Positions 14,746 through 19,860 of a stretch of DNA of 19,860 nucleotides are shown here, piece by piece. Below the pieces are notes generated by a model. The model did no database searches. It was not told where the DNA came from and saw nothing but the letters and a program-made list of their open reading frames with translations. The DNA lies in the NCBI GenBank assembly GCA_964596165.1, contig CAZQTW010000092.1, forward strand, positions 1 to 19,860, read 5' to 3'. A program made the translations under genes and the position numbers. Numbering within the stretch: the first letter of the stretch is position 1; each line of letters begins with the position of its first letter. This DNA comes from CAYUQT01 sp964596165 (GTDB lineage: Bacteria; Planctomycetota; Phycisphaerae; UBA1845; JAFGLZ01).

Positions 14746-16299
14746 TCAGTGTGTCATTCCATATACGAAGATGTTGACGCCCAGTTTCAGGGCATCGGCA
14801 TCCGCATAGCCGCGATTGTACGGGAAGGGCATCTGCTCCCATCCGTTGCTCAGGCTATAGCGTGAGTAGATTACGCACAGCATTCCATCGCGGGTAATCC
14901 CCTCAAGGGCCGGCACGCGCAGGTTTGGCGATTCTTCCTTGACGAGCGCCGTGTAGCTCACCTGTTTCACGGGATACACCGCCGCGTAGAGCGGATGCTC
15001 CAAAGGCAATGCGCCGAGATCGCTGTTGGGCAACACGCGCTTGATCTCACGACGGAATGCAACGTCGAATGCTCCCCTGCCGGCCGCCGCGTCGGCGACC
15101 AGCACACCGCCGCTCTCCAGATAGCTGCGAAGCCGAACCACCTCCTGGTCGTTGAGCTTGAAGTCGCGCAAACCCGTCAGGTAGAGGATCGGATGCTTGA
15201 AGACGTCGAGCTGACCCAGTGAGACCACCTCCCGTTTGAATTGCGTCTGCAGCGTTGTGTTGTCCTGCATGAATTTCAGAAGGCTCGGCAGCGCGGACGG
15301 TGTCGGATCCCAATCGCCGTTGTGGACGACTTGCGCCAAGACGAGTTCGTCGCGAGTCGCCTCTCGCTTCTGATGAAACACCTTCTCAACGGCCCTCATC
15401 CGCCCGTATTCGTAGCAGGCGATGGCGTAGGTTACCATGTTGCTGCCCAGCTTGCGGGCGTCCTCGCCCACGATCCAGCTTCCGGCCGAGTAATTCGGCG
15501 GCGGATTCTGCCCGAACCACCCGTTGGCCAGGTCGATCGGCGAGAAGAAGACCGCGGTACGGCAACCGATGTTGATCCCCTCAATGTACGGTACGTTGAT
15601 CTTGCGCTGATCCGTTCCGAACTGGTACTGCACCTGCTTCACGTCGTAGTAGGCCCCGAAGACCGGATCATCCGTCGCTAGCGGCGCCAGCTCACGTTGC
15701 GGGAACACGGCGGCAATCTCGCGGCGGAACGACTCGGCAAACTCCTTGCTGCCGCAACACGCATTGGCGAAGATCGTCCCGCCGTCGTAGACATAGCGTC
15801 GCAACTTGCTGCGCTGATCGTCGGACAACGTGGGCAGCGGCTCGTGCCCCGTTAGGTACAGGATCGGGATCTCCGTCGGGTCGTAGCTGAAACTTCTCCA
15901 GCTACTCTCAAAATGCCGATACCGAATCCCCAACTGGCTGTTCGTCCACTGGAGGAGGTTCCGAACGTCGTCGGTCACGTTCAACCACTGCGTCTTATTC
16001 ACGCGCCGGCCGGCCTGTACGGCGAAGGAGACTTCGCCGTAGGACAGCTTCGTCACCAACGCCGGTGGCTGAGGCTCCCGTTTCCTCTCGCTGCGGCGTA
16101 ACGGCGTGGCCGGAAGCGGTAACGGTGGGACCGACTCGCCGCCACTCCGTCGGTGCGGGGCCGCTTTCGGGGGAATGCCATGGCCGGGCAACTGAAGCTC
16201 TTCACCATAGACGCGGGACGCGGTGAGGCTCGGTAAATCTCCCATGACCGTACTCGACGCCAGCACCGCAAGAAGGCACAGACGAATCCCGCTTGACAT
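14746..16299 (-). CDS. Exported protein with two tandem DUF4159 domains
   Basis: This 517-residue protein has a signal peptide (MSSGIRLCLLAVLASSTVMG) and a Pro/Arg-rich linker (about 40-80). Two related domains of the DUF4159 type follow at about 83-300 and 318-517. Shared landmarks are PILYLTG (145-151 and about 370), GGTIFANA / GGVLVADA, FRREI and LPNSDLGALPLEHPLY with its counterpart, and a closing KLG-N segment. DUF4159 domains look like glutamine-amidotransferase-like folds and are common beside MoxR in planctomycetes; their biochemical role is not established. The ATG at 16299 is chosen over TTG 16323 because GGAGG lies 8 nt upstream and the signal peptide then starts properly. A near-consensus promoter lies about 77 nt upstream, and MoxR follows. 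Confidence 0.88.
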   Translation of the reverse strand: MSSGIRLCLLAVLASSTVMGDLPSLTASRVYGEELQLPGHGIPPKAAPHRRSGGESVPPLPLPATPLRRSERKREPQPPALVTKLSYGEVSFAVQAGRRVNKTQWLNVTDDVRNLLQWTNSQLGIRYRHFESSWRSFSYDPTEIPILYLTGHEPLPTLSDDQRSKLRRYVYDGGTIFANACCGSKEFAESFRREIAAVFPQRELAPLATDDPVFGAYYDVKQVQYQFGTDQRKINVPYIEGINIGCRTAVFFSPIDLANGWFGQNPPPNYSAGSWIVGEDARKLGSNMVTYAIACYEYGRMRAVEKVFHQKREATRDELVLAQVVHNGDWDPTPSALPSLLKFMQDNTTLQTQFKREVVSLGQLDVFKHPILYLTGLRDFKLNDQEVVRLRSYLESGGVLVADAAAGRGAFDVAFRREIKRVLPNSDLGALPLEHPLYAAVYPVKQVSYTALVKEESPNLRVPALEGITRDGMLCVIYSRYSLSNGWEQMPFPYNRGYADADALKLGVNIFVYGMTH

Positions 16300-16363
16300 G
16301 ACGCATTCCTCCGGGCGGGTCAATCGCTGCCATGGGCTCTCATAAGCCCAAACAGAGCCATGA

Positions 16364-16405
16364 GGTTACATCACGATTATATCACCGACATCGCGCGGTG
16401 TAACC
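16364..16405 (-). promoter_or_regulatory. Strong extended -10 promoter framed by an inverted GGTTACA repeat
   Basis: On the minus strand TGA-TATAAT (16384-16376) is a perfect extended -10. A -35 GTTACA (16404-16399, 4/6) sits at exactly 17 nt. The -35 lies within GGTTACA (minus 16405-16399), and the reverse complement TGTAACC lies at the expected start site (minus 16370-16364). The arms are centred 35 bp apart and match partly beyond the core. This looks like a promoter with a paired operator for the DUF4159-MoxR unit; the start site would be near 16369, with a leader of about 70 nt. Confidence 0.6.
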
Positions 16406-16409
16406 ACCA

Positions 16410-16456
16410 AGCAAAACGCCGAAGTCACCCCCACATTGCGGGGAGCTTCGGCGTTT
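16410..16456 (-). terminator. Rho-independent terminator after flgM
   Basis: The arms AAACGCCGAAG (16414-16424) and CTTCGGCGTTT (16446-16456) pair perfectly over 11 bp. The enclosed 21 nt adds a CCCC/GGGG inner stem with a 7-nt loop. On the minus strand the stem ends in GTTTTGC, a short T-tract. It begins 36 nt past the flgM stop and isolates flgM from the DUF4159 promoter that follows. Confidence 0.8.
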
Positions 16457-16492
16457 GAATGCCCATTCACTCCGATGAGGTCGCCTGTTGGC

Positions 16493-16852
16493 CTACTGGA
16501 TGTCCTGGATGTCCTCGATCATTCGCTCGATCGCCACGTCGAGTTTGCCTTGAATGTCGTAGGTCCCGTTCATGATCGCTTGCCGGACGGCCGCCACCTT
16601 GTCGCGCCGAATATCCGGCAGGCTGTGCAGCCTGTTCAACATCTCGGCCATGAAGCTGATCTCGACCGTGTCGAAATCGTTTGCGGCATTTTCGGGTTGA
16701 CCGGATGCCTGGGGAACGACCTGACGCTGCGGCGTCACGGACTGGAGTGCCCTGGCCGCCCCGAGCCCTTGGATACTCATCGAATCTGACATGGCGTTCT
16801 CACCTTTACCCACCTGTGCCGGTGCGTTCGAGGACTTGAGTGGATCGACCAT
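16493..16852 (-). CDS. flgM: Flagellar anti-sigma-28 factor FlgM
   Basis: The C-terminal half shows the FlgM core: DTVEIS, then NRLHSLPDIRRDKVAAVR, AIMNGTYDIQGKLD and VAIERMIEDI. FlgM binds the flagellar sigma factor FliA in the cytoplasm and is exported once the hook is complete, releasing late flagellar genes. The N-terminal half is Gln/Pro-rich and probably disordered, as is usual. Two starts are equally supported: ATG 16852 (119 residues, GGGAG 8 nt upstream) and ATG 16792 (99 residues, AGGTG 8 nt upstream; close to the usual FlgM length). The longer is listed so as not to lose sequence. No other flagellar gene is in the window. A strong terminator follows and a sigma-28-like promoter candidate lies upstream. 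Confidence 0.9.
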   Translation of the reverse strand: MVDPLKSSNAPAQVGKGENAMSDSMSIQGLGAARALQSVTPQRQVVPQASGQPENAANDFDTVEISFMAEMLNRLHSLPDIRRDKVAAVRQAIMNGTYDIQGKLDVAIERMIEDIQDIQ

Positions 16853-16865
16853 CGACGCGACTCCC

Positions 16866-16889
16866 TTACATCGGCCCCCGGCGGCGCAT
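16866..16889 (-). other. Possible seven-codon leader ORF upstream of flgM
   Basis: On the minus strand a perfect GGAGGT stands 3 nt before ATG 16889, which opens MRRRGPM and ends at TAA (16868-16866). The stop is 13 nt before the flgM ATG at 16852. The arginine run and strong ribosome site suggest a translated leader peptide, but so short a frame can arise by chance. Confidence 0.25.
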
Positions 16890-17028
16890 GGCACCTCCGC
16901 TCATTCAACTCACGCATTCCTCCTTGAACGCCAGTTGACAAGACGGGATGGGGTTGTCCGTAACTCTGGGTCAGTGGGGCTGGTCCGTCAGCCCGAGAGA
17001 ACCCGCTCTCGTGCTCTTCTATGCCCTA

Positions 17029-17057
17029 GTATCGGACCGTGAGGCCCGGTCGCTTTA
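17029..17057 (-). promoter_or_regulatory. Possible sigma-28 (FliA) promoter for flgM
   Basis: On the minus strand TAAAG begins at 17057 and TCCGATAC ends at 17029. The flagellar sigma consensus is TAAA, about 15 nt, then GCCGATAA. Here the -10 matches 6/8 but the spacer is 17 nt, two longer than usual. The location upstream of flgM, a classic FliA target, is the main reason to list it. Confidence 0.28.
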
Positions 17058-17243
17058 GCAATTTCCAGATCGCCCATTCCAGCCACAACCTTTTATATGG
17101 ACAGAAGTTACGTTCTTGCTCTTGAACAAGATCGGCATGGCCAATCGTTCGCATCGAGGCATCATTGCAGTTATTGCTAAAGCCGTCGGTTCTGTCTCTT
17201 GTCCATGGGCGGCATGATCTTTCATGTCGTCCATGGGCTGTTG

Positions 17244-18707
17244 TCACCGCGCATTCCTTATCAATTGGCCGTAGAACCGAATGAGCCGGAGATAGTTGTC
17301 CGTGCTGATCCGCTCGTTTGGTCCGTGAATGCGCGACAGCGCTTCTTGGTTCAGCCACAATGGACTGAACTTGTAGGTGCCGTCACTTACCTCGGCGTAG
17401 TGCCGCGAATCGGTGGCGCCCAGCACGAGCCCCGGCGCGACCAGCACCTCCGGAAACACCTGCCTGATCGTTGAGTTCAGCATCGCATAGCCTCGCGCGT
17501 GGACGTCCGCTACCGGAGAGGCGAGGTGCGGCGTGCCCAAGGGTTTCACGGACACGCGGTCGTCTCCGATGCTGCGCCGGACGTGGTCCAATACCCCTTC
17601 GACGGAAGCCCCGGGCATCAGTCGCGAATTGACGACCGCTCTCGCCCGACTGGGTAGAACGTTTTCTTTGTCGCCGCCCGACATGATCGTCACGGCCAGT
17701 GTCGTCCGCAGTGACGCGCTTGTTGCCTTTCCTGCTTCCAGTCGGCGCGTGACCAATCCCTCGAAGAGCCAGAGGTTCGCCAAGGCTATCCGCGCGGAAA
17801 ACGGCATCTCCGGGCCGAGAACCTCGAGCATCTGCCGGGCCGGACCCTTCAGTTGCGCAGGCATGGGGTCGGCTTCAAGCCGGGCTATTGCCTTGCTCAA
17901 TATCCCCAGCACGGTCTCCTTCGGAGGTTGTGAAGAGTGACCGCCCTGCCCCTCCACCACCAATTCGAGGGTCAAGTAGCCTTTCTCCGCAATGCCGATG
18001 GTGGCCACGGGCTTTGTCAGACCCGGCACGACACCCTCAAGAATGCACATCCCTTCGTCGAGGCAGATCTCGGCGCGGACTCCGCGCGATTTGAGGAGTG
18101 CCGCGATTTGCATCGCACCCTTTCCCCCGATCTCTTCATCATGCCCAAAGGCGAAATAGACCGTCCGCTTGGGCTTGAACCCCTCAGCCAGCAGCGACTC
18201 GGCCGCCTCCAATATGCCTATGAGGTTCCCCTTGTCGTCAAGAGTGCCTCGACCCCAGACATGCCCGTCGGCCAGCTCGCCGGAGAAGGGTGCGTGCTCC
18301 CACGGGGAGCCCGTCTCTCCCGGCACGACATCCATGTGCGCCAGCAGAAGGATGGGTTTTGCCCCGGTGTCCTCCCCCGGCCATGTGTACAAGAGGCTGG
18401 CCCCACCGACGAGTTCCCGTTTCATCGTCGCATGCACCTTGGGATAGGCCTCCTGCAAAAGGGCGTGCAGTTGCAGAAAGGCCTCGCCGGAACCCGCAAC
18501 AGGCTCCTGATGCGAAACGGTCTTGATTCGGACGGCCCGCTGGAGGTGGTCCACCGCCTTGGCCTCGTCAAGCTTCAGCGGTGTGGCCGGCGCCGGCGGA
18601 AGCTGCTTGGACGTGAACGCAGCGGTGCGGATCAGCACAACCGCAACCAGCGACACGAGAGCGACTACGACAACCGCAACGGCACGTTTGATCGTTCGCC
18701 AGTCCAT
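17244..18707 (-). CDS. Membrane-anchored M20-family metallopeptidase (carboxypeptidase S / PM20D1-like)
   Basis: This 487-residue protein has an N-terminal membrane segment (about residues 9-28) and an M20 di-zinc catalytic domain. The zinc ligands and catalytic residues are clear: LLAHMDVVPG (H124, D126), WGRGTLDDKG (D157), FGHDEEIGG (catalytic E191 and ligand E192), LDEG (D217) and the C-terminal IHGPNERI (H461). A lid/dimerisation domain lies between. The long WEHAPFSGELADGHVWGRG stretch and the length fit the carboxypeptidase S / PM20D1 branch, which cleaves peptides or N-acyl amino acids. The substrate is unknown. The ATG at 18707 begins the membrane segment and has GGGGAG 6 nt upstream. 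It diverges from xseB. Confidence 0.92.
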   Translation of the reverse strand: MDWRTIKRAVAVVVVALVSLVAVVLIRTAAFTSKQLPPAPATPLKLDEAKAVDHLQRAVRIKTVSHQEPVAGSGEAFLQLHALLQEAYPKVHATMKRELVGGASLLYTWPGEDTGAKPILLLAHMDVVPGETGSPWEHAPFSGELADGHVWGRGTLDDKGNLIGILEAAESLLAEGFKPKRTVYFAFGHDEEIGGKGAMQIAALLKSRGVRAEICLDEGMCILEGVVPGLTKPVATIGIAEKGYLTLELVVEGQGGHSSQPPKETVLGILSKAIARLEADPMPAQLKGPARQMLEVLGPEMPFSARIALANLWLFEGLVTRRLEAGKATSASLRTTLAVTIMSGGDKENVLPSRARAVVNSRLMPGASVEGVLDHVRRSIGDDRVSVKPLGTPHLASPVADVHARGYAMLNSTIRQVFPEVLVAPGLVLGATDSRHYAEVSDGTYKFSPLWLNQEALSRIHGPNERISTDNYLRLIRFYGQLIRNAR

Positions 18708-18762
18708 TGTCCTCTCCCCGGATTCGCCGGCATCGGTCGGACGGCGGTCATGTTACCACGGG

Positions 18763-18779
18763 ATGACGACATACGTCAT
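18763..18779. promoter_or_regulatory. Operator-like dyad upstream of the M20 peptidase gene
   Basis: ATGACG-ACATA-CGTCAT is a perfect 6-bp inverted repeat with a 5-bp centre. It lies 56 bp upstream of the peptidase start, where a promoter would be expected, and could bind a dimeric regulator or form a hairpin. No convincing -35/-10 pair was found next to it. Confidence 0.3.
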
Positions 18780-18809
18780 GCCGGACTCGCGATTTCACCG
18801 GATGCCCGG

Positions 18810-18877
18810 TGCCGCCGGCGGCTTGTCCGCCAGTGTCTTCGCGGGACGTCTGGGGAGTGCGAGCGTCCTCGCGAGCC
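18810..18877. repeat. Degenerate REP-like element, copy 1
   Basis: This copy aligns without gaps to 19403-19470 with 51 of 68 positions identical (my count). It opens with an imperfect hairpin GCCGGCGG-CTTGT-CCGCCAGT (18814-18834) and ends with a stretch like GAGCGTC followed by GCGAGCC. The two copies flank xseB in the same orientation. Confidence 0.65.
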
Positions 18878-18888
18878 CCTCTTGGACC

Positions 18889-18905
18889 GCGGGCGTCTTG
18901 CCCGC
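18889..18905. repeat. Hairpin GCGGGC-GTCTT-GCCCGC
   Basis: This is a perfect 6-bp GC stem with a 5-nt loop. GGGC-(5 nt)-GCCC hairpins of this sort recur in intergenic DNA of several bacterial groups. It sits among other hairpins, without a T-tract, so it is not called a terminator. Confidence 0.55.
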
Positions 18906-18955
18906 CACCGCACCGTGCTGTCCCTTGGCCGGCGTGCCTGCCACGGAACGTCCCG

Positions 18956-19003
18956 ACGGCCACGGCTTGGCCGTAGGCCGTGCCAGGGTGGCCGTGCCAG
19001 GGA
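18956..19003. repeat. Hairpin followed by a 14-bp tandem duplication
   Basis: ACGGCCA-CGGCT-TGGCCGT (18956-18974) is a perfect 7-bp stem. Directly after it, GGCCGTGCCAGGGT (18976-18989) and GGCCGTGCCAGGGA (18990-19003) are adjacent copies that differ only in the last base. The repeats reuse the GGCCGT of the hairpin arm. Confidence 0.65.
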
Positions 19004-19033
19004 GGACACGCCGGTTCGGCTGGGTGGCGGTGC

Positions 19034-19078
19034 CATGGGTCCGATTTGAGCCGTGTCGCGCAAGCGACCGGTCCCATG
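19034..19078. other. Nested hairpin with a GCAA tetraloop
   Basis: The outer arms CATGGGTCCG (19034-19043) and CGGTCCCATG (19069-19078) pair with one mismatch. Inside, GTCGC-GCAA-GCGAC (19055-19068) is a perfect 5-bp stem capped by a GNRA-type tetraloop and stacked directly on the 3' outer arm, with an 11-nt bulge on the 5' side only. Confidence 0.5.
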
Positions 19079-19100
19079 CGGAGCCGGCATTGTTCCGCCC

Positions 19101-19129
19101 TTGCCCGGCGGCGCCAGAACTGATATATG
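19101..19129 (+). promoter_or_regulatory. Candidate extended -10 promoter for xseB
   Basis: TTGCCC (19101-19106) is followed after 17 nt by TATATG (19124-19129), with an extended TG at 19121-19122. Transcription would start near 19136, two bases before the xseB ATG. This again suggests a leaderless message, consistent with the missing Shine-Dalgarno sequence. Confidence 0.38.
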
Positions 19130-19137
19130 CGTTGGGC

Positions 19138-19395
19138 ATGGCCAAGAAACCCCTCAAGTTCGAACAGGCGTTGAGTCGGCTCGAGGAAATCGTCACTGCG
19201 ATTGAGCAGGGCGAGATCGGCCTCGAGGAGTCTATCGAGCGCTATGAAGAGGGCATGGGGCTCATTCGGCACTGTCGAACCGTGCTGTCCGAGGCGGAGC
19301 TGAAGATTCAGAAGCTCCAGGCCGACGCCGACGGGGAATTGAAAGAAGAACCACTCGACGTGCCTTCCGACGAATCGGATTCCGAAGACGAGTAA
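19138..19395 (+). CDS. xseB: Exodeoxyribonuclease VII small subunit
   Basis: This 85-residue acidic protein shows the XseB pattern: FEQALSRLEEIV, then AIEQGEIGLEESIERYEEGM with CRTVLSEAELKIQKL, forming a helical coiled coil. XseB subunits bind XseA to form the nuclease that degrades single-stranded DNA to oligonucleotides in the cytoplasm. The length is typical, and the Asp/Glu-rich tail is common. The ATG at 19138 is the only start that fits the family; an upstream open frame to 18523 runs through non-coding repeats. There is no Shine-Dalgarno, but an extended -10 lies just upstream. The usual partner xseA is not adjacent: a peptidase gene diverges on one side and repeat DNA lies on the other. 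Confidence 0.92.
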   Translation: MAKKPLKFEQALSRLEEIVTAIEQGEIGLEESIERYEEGMGLIRHCRTVLSEAELKIQKLQADADGELKEEPLDVPSDESDSEDE

Positions 19396-19402
19396 GACTG
19401 GT

Positions 19403-19470
19403 TGCCACTGGCAGCCTGTCCGCCGGTTCTTTGGCAGCACGTGTGGTGAGGGCAAGCGTCGTAGCGAGCC
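19403..19470. repeat. Degenerate REP-like element, copy 2
   Basis: This is the partner of the copy at 18810-18877. It begins 7 nt after the xseB stop with the imperfect hairpin ACTGGCAG-CCTGT-CCGCCGGT (19407-19427) followed by TTCTTT, so it may also terminate xseB transcription. CGGTTCTTTGGCAGCACG within it recurs with one base missing and one changed at 9527-9543. Confidence 0.65.
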
Positions 19471-19595
19471 GCGTCGGATGTGTCCTATCCGCTGATAGAG
19501 CACCATGAGTCGGGCCGGGCCTCTTCCTGCTCGGCACACTTGCCTCCGTTGGTCAAACGCCATTCTATCCATTCCAGACCCTCCCTGTCCGTCCA

Positions 19596-19641
19596 TGCAA
19601 CACTTTGCAACAAAATGCAACAAAAAAGGGGGGGTGTTGCA
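19596..19641. promoter_or_regulatory. Helically phased TGCAACA cluster with an inverted copy
   Basis: TGCAACA occurs at 19596-19602, 19606-19612 and 19616-19622, exactly 10 bp apart. The reverse complement TGTTGCA lies at 19635-19641. The third copy and the inverted copy form a 7-bp stem around A6 and G7 runs. Regular one-turn spacing suggests sites for a DNA-binding protein on one face of the helix; the function is unknown. Confidence 0.5.
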
Positions 19642-19783
19642 CGGGGCGACGTATGACATGTCTCGTCTTGTCTCGGGTTGTCGCACATCCGACGGGTCGG
19701 AATTCGGGGTTTGGGACTCGGGGCTCGTAGCTCGGATGCTGGGTTTCGGAGCGATGGGGTCGGAACTGCGGTGGAGAGGATCT

Positions 19784-19810
19784 GGGGACTTGGGTCCAGG
19801 GGATGGGGGG
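19784..19810 (+). other. G-quadruplex-type sequence
   Basis: Four G runs (GGGG 19784, GGG 19792, GGGG 19799, GGGGGG 19805) are separated by loops of 4, 4 and 2 nt. This satisfies the usual four-tract, short-loop pattern for an intramolecular quadruplex on the plus strand. Confidence 0.45.
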
Positions 19811-19860
19811 CCGAAATCAGACACGGCACCACAGTGCAAGGCGGTGGGCGGATTGGATTG

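Larger units (their letters stand above)
16853..17243. other. Intergenic region between the M20 peptidase gene and flgM
   Basis: These 391 bp hold the putative flgM leader. They include a hairpin CGAGAG-AACCCG-CTCTCG at 16994-17011, the leader ORF at 16866-16889, a sigma-28-like promoter candidate at 17029-17057 and an AT-richer stretch near 17085-17190 in which I see no gene. A 110-residue minus-strand frame (17026-17358) crosses into the peptidase gene and has no recognisable content. Confidence 0.5.
18708..19137. other. Intergenic mosaic of hairpins and degenerate repeats
   Basis: These 430 bp between divergent genes hold, in order: a dyad at 18763-18779, repeat copy 1 at 18810-18877, a hairpin GCGGGC-GTCTT-GCCCGC at 18889-18905, a hairpin ACGGCCA-CGGCT-TGGCCGT at 18956-18974, a 14-bp tandem duplication at 18976-19003, a 45-nt nested hairpin at 19034-19078 and the xseB promoter candidate. 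Open frames that cross it show no protein-family content. Confidence 0.7.
19396..19860. other. Gene-poor terminal region
   Basis: These 465 bp after xseB hold repeat copy 2, the phased TGCAACA cluster and a G-rich stretch (about 19690-19810) made of short, related GGG-containing phrases. A plus-strand frame stays open from 19595 to the window edge, but its composition follows the G-rich repeats and I recognise no protein family in it. Confidence 0.55.

Noticed and set aside
18748..19839. 363-residue minus-strand open frame across xseB
   Set aside because: It runs through repeats and antisense to xseB; composition follows the GC-rich repeats and no domain appears.
19595..19860. Plus-strand frame from ATG 19595 that stays open to the window edge
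   Set aside because: It contains the phased TGCAACA array and G-rich repeats, lacks a ribosome site and resembles no protein; the sequence beyond the edge is needed to judge.
1..19860. CRISPR arrays, tRNA or rRNA genes, transposases, phage genes
   Set aside because: No regularly spaced identical repeats of suitable length, no cloverleaf with a T-loop outside coding DNA, and no protein of these families was seen on either strand.

Overview
The window is a high-GC bacterial chromosome segment, most likely from a member of the Planctomycetota (possibly Phycisphaerae-like). Family content suggests this, not a marker gene: a double DUF4159 secreted protein beside a MoxR ATPase, a sulfatase-fold/TPR fusion, a secreted neutral-ceramidase-like enzyme, the long form of PyrF, a MurD with an unusual P-loop (GSVGKST), and FlgM. 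A run of 10 N inside murD shows that this is a scaffolded draft assembly.

Layout. Positions 17-4477 form a leftward block pyrF > murD > sulfatase-like/TPR protein, with gaps of 52 and 74 nt, covering pyrimidine synthesis, peptidoglycan precursor synthesis and a membrane-anchored hydrolase. From a divergent intergenic region at 4478-4686, a rightward block carries trpG/pabA, a hexapeptide-repeat acyltransferase and a secreted ceramidase-like protein. It is followed by a decayed short-chain dehydrogenase gene (7704-8331) and an intact ROK-family sugar kinase (8495-9475). Kinase and marC converge on a 144-bp gap that holds a long interrupted inverted repeat.

From 16852 down to 9620 everything reads leftward: flgM, a clear hairpin terminator, a near-consensus extended -10 promoter framed by an inverted GGTTACA repeat, then DUF4159-DUF4159, MoxR, a second candidate promoter, a secreted toroid-fold protein, a clan GH-A glycoside hydrolase and MarC. 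The toroid protein and the glycosidase look like a small exported polysaccharide-processing pair. An M20 metallopeptidase resembling PM20D1 (17244-18707, leftward) diverges from xseB (19138-19395, rightward), which encodes the small subunit of exonuclease VII.

The least ordinary material is non-coding. xseB is bracketed by two copies of a degenerate element of about 68 bp (75% identical, ungapped, my count) that starts with a hairpin. The gap upstream of xseB also holds several compact hairpins and a 14-bp tandem repeat. The last 265 bases hold three TGCAACA heptamers spaced exactly 10 bp apart plus an inverted copy, and a G-quadruplex-type run. I found no tRNA, rRNA, CRISPR array, transposase or phage gene, and no gene set that amounts to a new defence or biosynthetic system. 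The best leads are the repeat mosaic, the promoter/operator before the DUF4159 gene, the flgM leader and the threonine-bearing sulfatase homologue.
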